DNA from: Verrucomicrobium sp.
Lineage (GTDB): Bacteria; Verrucomicrobiota; Verrucomicrobiia; Methylacidiphilales; GAS474
Assembly: GCA_028283855.1 (NCBI GenBank)
Contig: JAPWJX010000009.1
Span: 186,001-250,000 of the forward strand
Direction: 5' to 3'
DNA length: 64,000 nucleotides
The notes under the pieces were generated by a model, which was given only the letters and a program-made list of their open reading frames with translations, was not told where the DNA came from and ran no database searches. A program made the position numbers and the translations under genes. Position 1 is the first letter of the stretch; each line of letters begins with the position of its first letter. This document shows positions 1-8,799 of the stretch, in pieces.

Positions 1-502
1 CGTAGGAATCCTTCAGGACGCAGGGCTCGATGATCTCTCCCCGGCCTTTGCAGACGGCGGGTTTCTTATAGATGAAGAAGGGGACGTCGCTCCCCAGGGT
101 GGCGGCCAGGGCGGCCAGGTCCTCGTCGGACGCGGCGGCGCCGGTCAGCTGCCGCAGGGCCAGGAGGGTGTGGGCGGCGTCGCTGCTGCCGCCGCCGAGG
201 CCCGCGCCGATGGGGGTCTTCTTTTCCAGGTGGATGCGGACGCCTTCCTTCACTCCGTATTTTTCGAGGAAGAGGGCGGCGGCCCGGTAAACCAGGTTGG
301 ACTTGTCGGCGGCCAGGTCGGCCCGGTCGCAGGTCAGCTCGATGCCGGGCCGCTCCGTCAGGGCGACGTGGAGGACGTCCCCCACGGAAATGGGGACCAT
401 GAGGGTCTCCAATTCGTGGAAGCCATCGGGCCGTTTTCCGACAATGTGCAAATAGAGGTTGATCTTCGCGGGTGCGAAGACTTCAATTTTTCGTTCGTTC
501 AT
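1..502 (-). CDS. ispE: 4-diphosphocytidyl-2-C-methyl-D-erythritol kinase (partial, C-terminus off the left edge)
   Basis: IspE phosphorylates the 2-OH of CDP-methylerythritol in the non-mevalonate isoprenoid pathway, using ATP in the cytoplasm. Only the first 167 residues lie in the window. The N-terminus has the family signature APAKINLYL (residues 10-18). The GHMP-kinase ATP loop PIGAGLGGGSSDAA is at residues 97-110. The start is the ATG at 502-500; no later in-frame start precedes the conserved APAKINL. This start codon overlaps the divergent pyrF start, so each promoter must lie inside the other gene or further away. The open frame runs off base 1. Confidence 0.95.
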   Translation of the reverse strand, partial: MNERKIEVFAPAKINLYLHIVGKRPDGFHELETLMVPISVGDVLHVALTERPGIELTCDRADLAADKSNLVYRAAALFLEKYGVKEGVRIHLEKKTPIGAGLGGGSSDAAHTLLALRQLTGAAASDEDLAALAATLGSDVPFFIYKKPAVCKGRGEIIEPCVLKDSY

Positions 503-1193
503 GACCACCGATTCCATCATCGTAGCGCTCGATTTTGACGAGGCCGATCAGGCTCTCCTCCTGGTGCGACAAATCAAGGATTATCTCTCCTGCTTCAAAG
601 TCGGCAGCCAGCTTTTCACCCGGGAAGGCCCCGCCTTCATCGAGAAGCTGCGGGCTCTGGGGGTGGACGTCTTCCTGGATCTGAAGTTCCACGACATCCC
701 GGAAACGGTGCGAAAGGCCGTGCGGGCCGCCGCCGCCCTCGACCTCAAGTTTTTGACCATCCACGCCTCCGGCGGCCGGGCCATGATGGAATCCGCCCTG
801 GAAGGGGCCCGGGGCACCCGGACGACCGTCCTGGGCGTCACCGTCCTGACCAGCCTGGAAGACGCCGCCCTGGCGGAGATCGGATACCGGCAGACCGCCC
901 GGGAGCAGGTCGTCCACCTGGCGAAGCTGGCCCGCGCCTCCGGCCTGGGCGGGCTGGTCTGTTCCCCCCTGGAAATCGAGCCCCTGCGCGAGGCGCTGGG
1001 TTCTGAAATGAAGCTCGTCACCCCCGGCATCCGGGGCGCCGCCGACGCGGCGGGCGACCAGCGGCGGACGCTCTCCGCCGCGGAAGCCCTCCGGCGCGGG
1101 GCGGACCACCTCGTCGTCGGCCGGCCGATCACCGCCGCGCCCGATCCGGTGGCCGCCGCCCTGGGCATTCTGAAAGAGATCGGCCGCTTGTGA
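501..1193 (+). CDS. pyrF: orotidine 5'-phosphate decarboxylase
   Basis: This enzyme decarboxylates OMP to UMP, the last step of de novo pyrimidine synthesis. The 230-aa product has the usual start MTTDSIIVALDF, the catalytic DLKFHD motif (residues 60-65, Asp-Lys-Asp array), and the C-terminal phosphate-binding VTPGIR and VVGRP segments of the TIM barrel. The longer frame that begins at 459 adds residues not found in the family, so the ATG at 501 is preferred. That ATG overlaps the start codon of divergent ispE by two bases. No Shine-Dalgarno sequence is visible. The stop TGA overlaps the GTG start of the downstream helicase. Confidence 0.96.
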   Translation: MTTDSIIVALDFDEADQALLLVRQIKDYLSCFKVGSQLFTREGPAFIEKLRALGVDVFLDLKFHDIPETVRKAVRAAAALDLKFLTIHASGGRAMMESALEGARGTRTTVLGVTVLTSLEDAALAEIGYRQTAREQVVHLAKLARASGLGGLVCSPLEIEPLREALGSEMKLVTPGIRGAADAAGDQRRTLSAAEALRRGADHLVVGRPITAAPDPVAAALGILKEIGRL

Positions 1194-3025
1194 GGCTCAA
1201 TCCTTCGCAGGTATCCGTCGTCGCGGCGCGGGAGCCGCGCATCCTGGTCCTGGCGGGCGCGGGCACGGGAAAGACCGCGACCAGCGTCCACTGGGTCGCC
1301 GACCTGATCCGGGGCGGCGCCAAGCGGAGCGAGATCCTGATGATCACCTTCACCCGCAAGGCCGCGCAGGAGATGGCCCAGCGGATCGAGGGGCTCATCT
1401 CCGGGATTCCGCGCAAATCGGCCAAGGACCGCCTGACCGTGGGCACCTATCACGCCGTGGCCAGCCTGCTGCTGCGGCAGGAGGGAAAGAAATTCGGCAT
1501 GGTGAACAACGAGTTCACCACCCTGGACGAGTCGGAGTGCCAGTCGATTTGGAAGTCGGCCCTCAAGCAGTGCGGCCTCACCAGCAAGTCGGCCCTCTTT
1601 GTGCCAAACCGGCTCCAGCAGATGCTCTCCCTCTGCCGGAACACGGGGGAGTCAATGGACGCCGCGCTGGAGGCGGCCTTCGCCAAGCATGCCAAGACCC
1701 TCCGCCGCGTCGTGGCCACCTACGAGGAGCTGAAAAAGGCGGCCAACGTGGTCGACTACGATGATCTCCTGGTCCTTTGGCTCGACCGGATGCGGCGGGA
1801 CCCGGAATACGCCGCCAAGCTGCGCAAGCAGTGGCCCTACGTCCTGGTCGACGAGATGCAGGACAACAACCGGCTGAACCAGGCCCTCCTCGACGCCCTC
1901 GACCCGCAGACGCTCCTTGTCGTCGGCGACGCCAACCAGTCGATCTACGGCTTCCGCGGCTCCGATTCCCGCCTGATCGGTGAGTTTTCCTCCAAGCGGA
2001 CGGGGACCGCCATCTACAAGCTGGAGAGCAATTACCGGAGCGGCCAGGGCATCCTGGACCTGGCCAACGCCGTCGTCGCCGGAACGCCCTCCGCCCTCAC
2101 CCTGCAGAGCGCCCGGGACATCGAGGCGGAGATCTCCTACCACTGTTACGGCGGTCCCGCGCAGGAGGCGGCGGGCGTCATCGGCTGGCTCCAGCTGCGC
2201 CACGCCGGGGGGCGCAAGCCGTGCGAGAGCGCCGTGCTGGCCCGCTCCTCCAAGGCCCTGACGGAATTGGAGGTCTCCCTCAACGCCCACCGGATCCGTT
2301 ACAAGAAATACGGCGGCCAGACCATTGCCGACGCGGCGGAGGTGAAGGACTTCATCAGCTTCCTGCGCCTCTCCCATAACGGGCACGACAAGATCGCCCT
2401 TCTGCGCGCGCTCATGCAGTTCCCCGGCATCGGGGAAGGGACGGCGGCCCAGGTCATCGCCAACCATCAGGACCGGGACAGCCTCTTCGCCGACGACTTC
2501 TGGCCGAAGCCCGCGCAGGAGTTGCCGCAGTGGATCGAGCACCTGCGGGCCGCCCCCACCCTGCACGAGAAGGGCGTCTACCTGGAGGAGAAGATCAAGC
2601 CCCTCATCCAGGCCAATTACCCGAAGGACGCGGAGGAGCGCCTGGGCACGCTGCGCGCGCTGGTCACCTCCCTGGAAGCGCTCCAGACGCCGCTGGCCGA
2701 CTTCCTGGACGGCTTTGCCCTGAGCCGCCAGACGAACGATTTCCACCCGGACGACGCGATCATCCTCTCCACCATCCATTCCTCCAAGGGATTGGAATGG
2801 GACGGCGTCTGCCTGATCGGCGCGGGAAGCTGCCAGATCCCGCATCCCCGTTCCCTGGATTCGGGGGATATCGAGGAGGAGCGGCGGCTCTTCTACGTTG
2901 CCGTCACGCGGGCGCGGCGGGAACTCCTGCTCACCTTCCCTGCCGCCACGGATCGCGGCCAGACCCAGCGCCCCTGCCCCTTCATCCCGGACGGGACGAA
3001 GTGGAAATTCTTCACGGGGGTTTGA
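1190..3025 (+). CDS. UvrD/Rep-family ATP-dependent DNA helicase
   Basis: This is a superfamily 1A 3'-to-5' DNA helicase of 611 aa, shorter than typical UvrD/PcrA (about 720 aa). Visible motifs in order are Walker A AGAGTGKT (residues 22-29), Ia ITFTRKAA, II VDEMQD (Met where most relatives have Phe), III GDANQSIYGFRG, IV ESNYRS, V STIHSSKGLEWD and VI FYVAVTRAR. It starts at a GTG that overlaps the pyrF stop (GTGA), so the two are probably translationally coupled. It may act in repair or in resolving replication/transcription conflicts; which paralogue it is (UvrD, Rep or PcrA) cannot be settled here. Confidence 0.93.
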   Translation: MRLNPSQVSVVAAREPRILVLAGAGTGKTATSVHWVADLIRGGAKRSEILMITFTRKAAQEMAQRIEGLISGIPRKSAKDRLTVGTYHAVASLLLRQEGKKFGMVNNEFTTLDESECQSIWKSALKQCGLTSKSALFVPNRLQQMLSLCRNTGESMDAALEAAFAKHAKTLRRVVATYEELKKAANVVDYDDLLVLWLDRMRRDPEYAAKLRKQWPYVLVDEMQDNNRLNQALLDALDPQTLLVVGDANQSIYGFRGSDSRLIGEFSSKRTGTAIYKLESNYRSGQGILDLANAVVAGTPSALTLQSARDIEAEISYHCYGGPAQEAAGVIGWLQLRHAGGRKPCESAVLARSSKALTELEVSLNAHRIRYKKYGGQTIADAAEVKDFISFLRLSHNGHDKIALLRALMQFPGIGEGTAAQVIANHQDRDSLFADDFWPKPAQELPQWIEHLRAAPTLHEKGVYLEEKIKPLIQANYPKDAEERLGTLRALVTSLEALQTPLADFLDGFALSRQTNDFHPDDAIILSTIHSSKGLEWDGVCLIGAGSCQIPHPRSLDSGDIEEERRLFYVAVTRARRELLLTFPAATDRGQTQRPCPFIPDGTKWKFFTGV

Positions 3026-3029
3026 CCCG

Positions 3030-3752
3030 CTATTGGACGTGCTGGCGGAGGAGCCCCTCCGGCCGCCAGAGGGGGAGATCCAGCCGGGCCATGCCGGAAC
3101 CGTCGATGCGGCGCTCCCCGGCGGAGAAGGCGTGGCGCTGGTCGTTTACCTCCTGGGCCACGATGCGGCCGGGGCGCTCCAGGACGGCGCCGTTCCCGGC
3201 GAAGACATCCAGCAGCTCCACGCCCGCCCCGCGGGCCTGGGCGCCTTCCTTCAGGCCGGACTTGAAAACCTTCGCCCCATCCAGCACGGCGGCGCCTCCG
3301 TCCACCACGGAGGCGTTCACCTCGGAACCCCGGCCCGCCACGCGGGAATCGGTGACCTTGGAGTAAACGATGGACGCACCGTCCTCGATCGTGGAGGAGA
3401 TGGCGTCGGAGGCGTGAATGCGGGCGTGGCGCACCGTGGAGTCGGCCAGGTGGGAGGTCCGCCGCAAGCCGCCAAAGACGGTCGATTCCTCGATCTCCAC
3501 GCGGCCCGCCGTCTCCACCTTTCCGCCCACGGTGGAAAGGCCGGTCACGCGCGTCCCGGCGCCCAGGCGCACGCCCGGCCCGTAGACGACGGCTTCCGAC
3601 CCCAGGAACGCGTCCGGGTGGACGGCGGCGTCATCCCGGACCAGGCCGCCGAGGGAGCCATCCCGGTTCGCGTGGCGGCGCCAGCGCTGGGGGGATCCGG
3701 CGGGTTCCCCGGAGAGGGATGCCACGCGTTCTTCGACTTCGGAGAAATGCAT
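3030..3752 (-). CDS. left-handed beta-helix (hexapeptide-like) protein, family also at 16.7-18.4 kb
   Basis: Unknown function. The 240-aa product opens with a short helical part (MHFSEVEERVASLSGE), then W-R-H-x-NRDGSLGGLV, then many imperfect hexapeptide-like turns rich in A/G-x-V/I (for example VYGPGVRLGAGTRVTG), the pattern of a left-handed beta-helix. The order helical cap, W...DG..GGWV, DAAVHPDA.LGSEAVVYG matches the two proteins encoded at 16747-18413, so they are one family. The start at 3752 fits the alignment with those relatives; an upstream in-frame ATG at 3809 is possible. It faces the 12-base box at 3855-3866, which points the other way. Its 3' end is 4 nt from the helicase stop. 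Confidence 0.75.
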   Translation of the reverse strand: MHFSEVEERVASLSGEPAGSPQRWRRHANRDGSLGGLVRDDAAVHPDAFLGSEAVVYGPGVRLGAGTRVTGLSTVGGKVETAGRVEIEESTVFGGLRRTSHLADSTVRHARIHASDAISSTIEDGASIVYSKVTDSRVAGRGSEVNASVVDGGAAVLDGAKVFKSGLKEGAQARGAGVELLDVFAGNGAVLERPGRIVAQEVNDQRHAFSAGERRIDGSGMARLDLPLWRPEGLLRQHVQ

Positions 3753-3854
3753 CGGGCTCTTAGGGATAGGGCATCCGGGATGCGGCGGCTTTCTTCCCCT
3801 TGTTCTCACTTGGTCCGGGGTTGCGCTCTATTTTTCCGGTCGATTATTTCGGAA

Positions 3855-3866
3855 AATAGCCGAATT
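3855..3866 (+). promoter_or_regulatory. 12-base start-proximal box (copy 1)
   Basis: Exact AATAGCCGAATT, ending 7 nt before the ATG of the 54-aa gene at 3874. It forms the right arm of an inverted repeat TTCGG-N7-CCGAA (3849-3865). It is one of six identical copies, each just upstream of a gene of unknown function. It is a control element by inference; binding factor unknown. Confidence 0.6.
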
Positions 3867-3873
3867 TATTGGT

Positions 3874-4038
3874 ATGGGCATGATGCCGCAAACCATCGAG
3901 GACCTCTCGAAATGGAACCGGGCCAGCCGCTTGGCGGAGGACCTTGTTTCCGCGCGCGCCAAGCTTCCTTCCAACGTCTTCAAATGGACGCCTCCCCTCC
4001 CGCAGGCAAAAAAGAAGGACTCCTCCCCACCTAAGTAG
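3874..4038 (+). CDS. small protein of unknown function (54 aa) behind the 12-base box
   Basis: A 54-residue frame starting at ATG 3874 (further in-frame ATGs at 3880 and 3883) and ending at TAG 4036-4038. The N-terminal half can form an amphipathic helix (TIEDLSKWNRASRLAEDLV); the C-terminal half is Pro/Lys-rich (PPLPQAKKKD). No domain recognised. The main reason to believe it is real is that the 12-base box lies 7 nt upstream at the same spacing seen for five other genes. No Shine-Dalgarno sequence is present. It could be a false call if the box serves only the divergent gene at 3752. Confidence 0.55.
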   Translation: MGMMPQTIEDLSKWNRASRLAEDLVSARAKLPSNVFKWTPPLPQAKKKDSSPPK

Positions 4039-4156
4039 AAACCCCCGATTTCCCTCCCCTGGCATTACGGGGTATGCCTTCTGCTTAAATGAGCTTTGAA
4101 GGCATTTGCGGCGTCTTCTCACGCGGCAGGTGCTGGAGCGAAGAGAGGAGGTTTCC

Positions 4157-4702
4157 ATGTCGATCGACAAGGAGTTGAAAGGGTCCATCCACGAAACGCG
4201 ACCCCATAGACTCAAAGGCGCCGCCCATCATCTTTGTGAACAAGCCTGGGGGGCCGTCAACGAAAGCCGCAAGGTCATCTATCACACGCTGAAGCTGCCG
4301 GAGCCAAAGTCCCTGCCCTTCCCCGCCAGCGGGCCGGAGCAGGGCATTCTCCTCCAGCTCCTCTACGAAAAATATGTCGGGGACGAGATCACCTCTTGGT
4401 CTTGTGAAATCTGGAAGGCGGCGACTCTCCAGGCGCATCCCAAATATCTGGAGCACCTCCTGCTGGCCGCCACGTCCTATGAGTGCGCCAATCCCCGGGC
4501 GGCTTCCGTGCTGCTGGACACCTACCGGGATACGGAGGAGTTCAAGGAGCGCTTCCTCTTTCACGTCGATCACTTCATCAGCGCCATCGCCCTTTCTCCG
4601 GCTGGGCGCGTGATGTATGACGGGTTCACCCACCTGGATCTGGAGAAAAAGCCGCAGGCCGAGCGCGCCGGACGGCGCAAAAAGGCGGAAAAGGCTGATT
4701 GA
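4157..4702 (+). CDS. hypothetical protein (181 aa)
   Basis: Unknown function. A soluble, mainly helical 181-aa protein with an Arg/Lys-rich tail (ERAGRRKKAEKAD). No signal peptide or membrane segment. The start at ATG 4157 is chosen because a strong Shine-Dalgarno AGAGGAGG sits six bases upstream; the longer frame from 4106 has no support. It precedes ffh by 34 nt on the same strand but has no evident link to SRP function. It has no copy of the 12-base box, unlike the small gene just upstream. Confidence 0.75.
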   Translation: MSIDKELKGSIHETRPHRLKGAAHHLCEQAWGAVNESRKVIYHTLKLPEPKSLPFPASGPEQGILLQLLYEKYVGDEITSWSCEIWKAATLQAHPKYLEHLLLAATSYECANPRAASVLLDTYRDTEEFKERFLFHVDHFISAIALSPAGRVMYDGFTHLDLEKKPQAERAGRRKKAEKAD

Positions 4703-4736
4703 ACCGCCGGGCCGGGTATCTCATAGTACCCGGCCC

Positions 4737-6062
4737 ATGCTCGAACTTCTTCAGGAAAAGCTCGCCGGCGTCTTCAAGAGCCTGCGCGGTTACGGAAAGC
4801 TTTCCGAAAGCAACGTCTCCGACGCCGTGCGGGAGATCCGCATGGCCCTGCTGGCCGCCGACGTCCACTTCCAGGTGGCCAAGGACCTGTGCGAGGAGGT
4901 CAAGCGCCGCGCCATGGGGGAGGAAGTCCTCCGCAGCATCCAGCCGGGCCAGCAGTTCGTTAAGATTTTCCATGACGCCCTGGTCGACCTTTTTGCCGAA
5001 GGCGCGGGGGAAATGGCCTCCGAGCGGCCTCTCCGGCTCCTCCTCTGCGGCCTGAACGGCTCCGGCAAGACGACCACCGCGGCCAAGCTCGGCCTGTGGT
5101 TCAAGCGTCAGCGCCAGTCCGTCGCCCTCGTCGCCGGAGACATGACCCGGCCCGCCGCCGTCCAGCAGCTTCAGATCCTGGGCCGCTCCCTGGACATTCC
5201 CGTCTACGCCTGGACGGAGGAGAAAGACCCCGTCCGCATCGTCTCCCTGGCCCGCGCCCAGGCGGAAAAGGACGGCGTCCAGGTCCTCCTGTTCGACGCC
5301 GCCGGCCGCCTCGACCTGGACGAGGGGTTGCTCCAGGAACTCCAAGCCGTCGCCGCCGCCCTGGAACCGCAGGAAACCCTCCTGGTCGCCGACGCCGCCA
5401 CCGGCCAGAGCGCGGTAAAGGTGGCCCAGGCCTTCAAGGAGCGGGTCCCCCTCACCGGCATCGTCCTGAGCAAGTTCGACGGCGACGCCCGGGGCGGCGC
5501 CGCCCTGTCCATGCAGCGGACCACCGGCTGCCCGGTCAAATTTCTGGGTACGGGGGAAAAGCCGGACGGATTGGAGGTTTTCGACCCCAGCCGCCTGGTC
5601 AGCCGCCTTTTGGGGATGGGGGACGTTGTCGGCCTGGTGGAGAAGGCCCAGGAGGCCTTCGACGCCGAGTCGGCCGCCAAGATGGAGGAGAAAATCCGGA
5701 AGAACACCCTGGACCTCCAGGACTTCGTCGACCAGATGAAGATGCTCCGGAAACTGGGGCCCCTGGAGAATTTGCTTGGCATGATCCCCGGCTTTCCTAA
5801 GATGTCGGGTTCCGGTCTGGACGAGAAGCGTCTGGGGCGTGTGGAGGCGATGATCCTCTCCATGACGCCGCAGGAACGACGCAAGCCGGATATCCTCAAC
5901 GCGAGGCGCCGACAGCGCATCGCCCAGGGCAGCGGGACCTCCGTGACGGAGCTAAACGACCTGCTGCGCCGGTTCGAGGAGATGAAGAAAATGATGAGCC
6001 GCCTGGCCCAGGGCGGCGGGCCGGCTCAGTTGCTGGCCAAGATGAAGGGCATGCGCGGTTAA
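4737..6062 (+). CDS. ffh: signal recognition particle protein Ffh (SRP54)
   Basis: Ffh binds 4.5S RNA and signal sequences and delivers ribosomes to FtsY at the membrane. The 441-aa product has the helical N domain (1-95), the G domain with [15 protein letters not shown] (about 105-119), DAAGRL, and [11 protein letters not shown], then the Met-rich M domain with LGMIPGFPK and [10 protein letters not shown] for RNA binding. The start at ATG 4737 gives the usual [10 protein letters not shown]-terminus. It opens a same-strand run with rpsP, khpA, trmD, rplS, rnhB and yraN, as in many bacteria. Confidence 0.98.
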   Translation: MLELLQEKLAGVFKSLRGYGKLSESNVSDAVREIRMALLAADVHFQVAKDLCEEVKRRAMGEEVLRSIQPGQQFVKIFHDALVDLFAEGAGEMASERPLRLLLCGLNGSGKTTTAAKLGLWFKRQRQSVALVAGDMTRPAAVQQLQILGRSLDIPVYAWTEEKDPVRIVSLARAQAEKDGVQVLLFDAAGRLDLDEGLLQELQAVAAALEPQETLLVADAATGQSAVKVAQAFKERVPLTGIVLSKFDGDARGGAALSMQRTTGCPVKFLGTGEKPDGLEVFDPSRLVSRLLGMGDVVGLVEKAQEAFDAESAAKMEEKIRKNTLDLQDFVDQMKMLRKLGPLENLLGMIPGFPKMSGSGLDEKRLGRVEAMILSMTPQERRKPDILNARRRQRIAQGSGTSVTELNDLLRRFEEMKKMMSRLAQGGGPAQLLAKMKGMRG

Positions 6063-6093
6063 AGAAGGATCATCAAAAAACAGAGACAATTAT

Positions 6094-6351
6094 ATGGCAG
6101 TGGCAATTCGTATGCGGCGTGAAGGGACCTCCAACCGTCCTTATTACCGGATCGTGGTCGCCGATCAGCGCAGCCCGCGCGACGGCAAGTTCATCGAGCA
6201 GGTCGGCACCTACGACCCTAAGAAGAAAGAAGACACCAGCACGCTGAAGCTGGAGCGCATCGAGCATTGGATCAAGAACGGCGCCCGCCCCAGCGAGACC
6301 GTCGCCAGCTTCATCAAGAAGGCTCGCAAGGCGGCTCCTGCCGCGGCCTAA
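6094..6351 (+). CDS. rpsP: 30S ribosomal protein S16
   Basis: S16 is a small-subunit assembly protein. The 85-aa product has the family start [11 protein letters not shown], then [29 protein letters not shown] and a helical tail rich in Lys/Ala. It lies 31 nt after ffh and 47 nt before khpA, the common ffh-rpsP-khpA-trmD-rplS order. Confidence 0.98.
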   Translation: MAVAIRMRREGTSNRPYYRIVVADQRSPRDGKFIEQVGTYDPKKKEDTSTLKLERIEHWIKNGARPSETVASFIKKARKAAPAAA

Positions 6352-6398
6352 GCGGCTTTCCACGGGATTCGGACGGGGCGTTGGGCTGATAACAGGTC

Positions 6399-6641
6399 AT
6401 GCGCTACTTCCTTGAGCTGGTCCTCCAGCGCCTCGTCGACCATCCCGAAGAGATCGACGTGCGGCAGGTCGACGGCGACCGGCACGTCGCCTTCCACGTC
6501 TCCGTCCATCCTGACGACGTGGGCAAGGTGATCGGCAAAAGCGGCCGCACCATCAACGCCATTCGCGGCGTTCTCAACGCCGTCGCCGCCCGCCAGGACC
6601 AGCGGGTCTCCGTCGAGCTTTTCGACAACGCGGCCGCCTGA
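6399..6641 (+). CDS. khpA: KH-domain RNA-binding protein KhpA (YlqC family)
   Basis: A single type II KH domain of 80 aa with the RNA-binding loop IGKSGRTINAIR (residues 45-56). KhpA proteins bind RNA, often with KhpB/Jag, and in Gram-positives influence cell division and small RNA function. The gene sits between rpsP and trmD, its usual place, which supports the call more than the short sequence alone. RimM, normally the next gene, is absent. Confidence 0.93.
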   Translation: MRYFLELVLQRLVDHPEEIDVRQVDGDRHVAFHVSVHPDDVGKVIGKSGRTINAIRGVLNAVAARQDQRVSVELFDNAAA

Positions 6642-6680
6642 CCGGCGCCGCCATTTTTCCTTCCTCTCCGCGGCAGCGCC

Positions 6681-7355
6681 ATGCGGATCGACGTCATCAC
6701 CCTTTTCCCCGCCATGATCGAGGCGGTCGCCCGGGAAACCATCCTGGGCCGCGCCCAAAAGGGCGGACGGACGGAAATCGTCGCCCATCAATTACGGGAC
6801 TACGCCACGGACAAGCACCGCACCGTGGACGACCGCCCCTACGGCGGCGGTCCCGGCATGGTCCTGCGGTGCGACGTGATGGCCTCCGCCCTCCAGGACG
6901 TCCAGGGCAAGGCTCCCGCCCCCGGCCGCGTCATTCTCCTTTCCCCCGGTGGCCGCACCCTGACCCAGGAAGTGGCCCGGGAACTTTCCGCCCATCCCCG
7001 GCTGGTTTTCCTCTCCGGCCACTATGAGGGGGTGGACCAGCGCGTCGCCGATCACCTGGTGGACGAGGAACTGAGCATCGGCGATTACGTCCTGACCAAC
7101 GGCACCCTGGCCGCCCTGGTGGTCATCGACGCCGTCGTCCGCCTTTTGCCGGGCGTCCTGGGCAATGAGGCCTCCGCCGGGAGCGATTCCTTTTCCGAAG
7201 GGCTCCTGGAAGGCCCCCAGTATACCCGCCCGCCGGAGTTCAACGGCTGGAAGGTGCCGGAGATCCTCCTTTCCGGCCACCACGGCCAGATCGAAGCCTG
7301 GCGGAAAGGCCTGGCGGAGGAAAAAACGGCCCTTCGCCGGAAAAAGAGCGAATAA
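6681..7355 (+). CDS. trmD: tRNA (guanine37-N1)-methyltransferase
   Basis: TrmD methylates G37 of tRNAs with an adjacent G36 using SAM and prevents +1 frameshifting. The 224-aa product shows the SPOUT-fold signatures MRIDVITLFPAM, DDRPYGGGPGMV, LSGHYEGVDQRV and SIGDYVLTNGTLAALV that form the trefoil-knot SAM site. Length is slightly below the usual 240-250 aa. It follows khpA by 39 nt and precedes rplS. Confidence 0.97.
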   Translation: MRIDVITLFPAMIEAVARETILGRAQKGGRTEIVAHQLRDYATDKHRTVDDRPYGGGPGMVLRCDVMASALQDVQGKAPAPGRVILLSPGGRTLTQEVARELSAHPRLVFLSGHYEGVDQRVADHLVDEELSIGDYVLTNGTLAALVVIDAVVRLLPGVLGNEASAGSDSFSEGLLEGPQYTRPPEFNGWKVPEILLSGHHGQIEAWRKGLAEEKTALRRKKSE

Positions 7356-7425
7356 GAGTGGCAAAAGCCCGCGAAAGGTGTAGAAAACCCCTTCCAAATT
7401 TTAAGGAAAGTCCCCGGAGAACGTC

Positions 7426-7755
7426 ATGAAATTAATCGAAAAGATCGAGAGCGAACAGTTCAAGCAGCTCGCCAGCTTCAAAATCGGCGACACCGTGAAG
7501 GTGCACACCCGCGTCCGTGAGAACGAGAAGGAGCGCACCCAGATTTTCGCCGGCGTCGTCATCGCCCGCAAGGGACGCGGCCTGAACGCGAACTTCACCG
7601 TCCGCCGCATCAGCTACGGCGAGGGCGTCGAGCGCGTTTTCCCCGTCCACTCTCCCCGCATCGAGAAGATCGAAGTGCAGAAGTCCGGCACGGTCCGCCG
7701 CGCCAAGCTCTTCTACCTCCGCGGTCTCAAGGGTAAGAACGCTCTCGCCGTTTAA
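7426..7755 (+). CDS. rplS: 50S ribosomal protein L19
   Basis: L19 sits at the 30S-50S interface. The 109-aa product has the typical [20 protein letters not shown] opening and [20 protein letters not shown], and ends with [14 protein letters not shown] Shine-Dalgarno-like GGAGAA lies just before the ATG. The 70-nt gap from trmD is A-rich and could hold a promoter, but I cannot define one. Confidence 0.98.
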   Translation: MKLIEKIESEQFKQLASFKIGDTVKVHTRVRENEKERTQIFAGVVIARKGRGLNANFTVRRISYGEGVERVFPVHSPRIEKIEVQKSGTVRRAKLFYLRGLKGKNALAV

Positions 7756-7760
7756 TCCCC

Positions 7761-8429
7761 ATGGCAGGCTTCGAGCCTGATCTGTTTCCGAAAGTGGCGC
7801 GTGCCGGAAGGCCGCGCCGTTTTCATTTTGAGCTGACCCTTCGCGACGCGGGCTACCGGTGCGTCGCCGGAGTTGACGAGGCGGGGCGGGGCCCGCTGGC
7901 CGGGCCCGTGGTGGCCGCCGCCGTCGTCCTTCCCATCAATTTCCGCCATCCCTGGCTGGCCGATTCCAAGACCTTGGACGCCGCCAAGCGGGCCGCCGTG
8001 GCGGAAAAGCTGATGTCCCATCCGGACGTCCTCTACGCCGTGGCGGAGGCCAGCGTGGAGGAGATCGACACGCTCAACATCCTGCGCGCCTCCCTCCTGG
8101 CCATGAGCCGCGCCGTGGGCGCGCTCAAGCAGCAGCCGGACTACGTCCTGGTGGACGGGCGGGACTATCCGCCGGTAAAGCTCCCGGCAAAGGCCGTCAT
8201 CGACGGCGACCGGAAGGTGCCCTCCATCTCCGCCGCCTCGATCCTTGCCAAGGAAAACCGGGATGCGACGATGGCCGCGTGGGCCAAGGTCCACCCCGAA
8301 TATGGATTCGACGTGCACAAAGGATACGCCACCGCCCAGCACCGGAAGGCGCTGGCCGTTCACGGCCCTTGCCCGATCCATCGCCGCTCGTTTGCTCCCC
8401 TGCGACCGCCGGAGAGCGCCCTCCTTTGA
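7761..8429 (+). CDS. rnhB: ribonuclease HII
   Basis: RNase HII removes ribonucleotides from RNA/DNA hybrids. The 222-aa product has the catalytic N-terminal motif GVDEAGRGPLAGP (Asp-Glu pair), ADSKTLD, and the later VDGR and HPEYGFDVHKGYAT segments. It starts only 5 nt after rplS, so it is co-transcribed. Its 3' end overlaps the likely start of the yraN gene. Confidence 0.96.
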   Translation: MAGFEPDLFPKVARAGRPRRFHFELTLRDAGYRCVAGVDEAGRGPLAGPVVAAAVVLPINFRHPWLADSKTLDAAKRAAVAEKLMSHPDVLYAVAEASVEEIDTLNILRASLLAMSRAVGALKQQPDYVLVDGRDYPPVKLPAKAVIDGDRKVPSISAASILAKENRDATMAAWAKVHPEYGFDVHKGYATAQHRKALAVHGPCPIHRRSFAPLRPPESALL

Positions 8430-8799
8430 GACGTCCCGCCAGGCGGGACGCTATGGGGAGCGCGTCGCCGCGCGGTTCCTGAAGCGGCAGGGCTACAAGC
8501 TGCTGCTGGAAAACGTCGCCATTGGCCGGGGGGAGATCGACCTGGTCTGCCGGGAGGGGGACGTCCTGGCCTTCGTCGAGGTAAAGACCCGGGCCGATTC
8601 CCGCTACGGCGAGCCGAGCCAGGCCGTCGACGCCCAAAAGCGGGCCAAGCTGGTCCGCGCCGCGCAGTTCTATCTCCAGGAACTGCGGAACCCGGAGATC
8701 CTCTACCGCTTCGACATCGCGGAGGTCTTCCTCTCCGCGGGGCAGGTCCCGTCCTGCCGCCTGATCCGGGACGCCTTCGGCGTCCAACCTCGATCCTAG
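8392..8799 (+). CDS. YraN family (UPF0102) endonuclease-like protein
   Basis: A small protein with the restriction-endonuclease-like core of the YraN/UPF0102 family: GRYGERVAARFLKRQGY, then GEIDLVCREGDVLAFVEVKTR, in which Glu-Asp and the EVK motif form the presumed metal site. YraN homologues lie next to rnhB in many genomes. The start is uncertain. There is no ATG near the conserved region; TTG at 8392, inside the end of rnhB, gives a plausible 135-aa product, while the ATG at 8245 would overlap rnhB heavily. Its stop overlaps that of the convergent TetR gene at CTAG. Confidence 0.85.
   Translation: MLPCDRRRAPSFETSRQAGRYGERVAARFLKRQGYKLLLENVAIGRGEIDLVCREGDVLAFVEVKTRADSRYGEPSQAVDAQKRAKLVRAAQFYLQELRNPEILYRFDIAEVFLSAGQVPSCRLIRDAFGVQPRS

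Noticed and set aside
1652-2845. Long antisense frames opposite real genes (for example here, 13791-16484, 19265-21994, 45865-47748, 49588-51288)
   Set aside because: High GC with strong third-position bias keeps the opposite strand open; these frames have no family features and overlap clearly real genes.
3840-3866. Boxes as classical sigma-28 promoters
   Set aside because: The core GCCGAAT resembles the -10, but no TAAA-type -35 is found 15-19 nt upstream at any site checked, and the genes are not flagellar.
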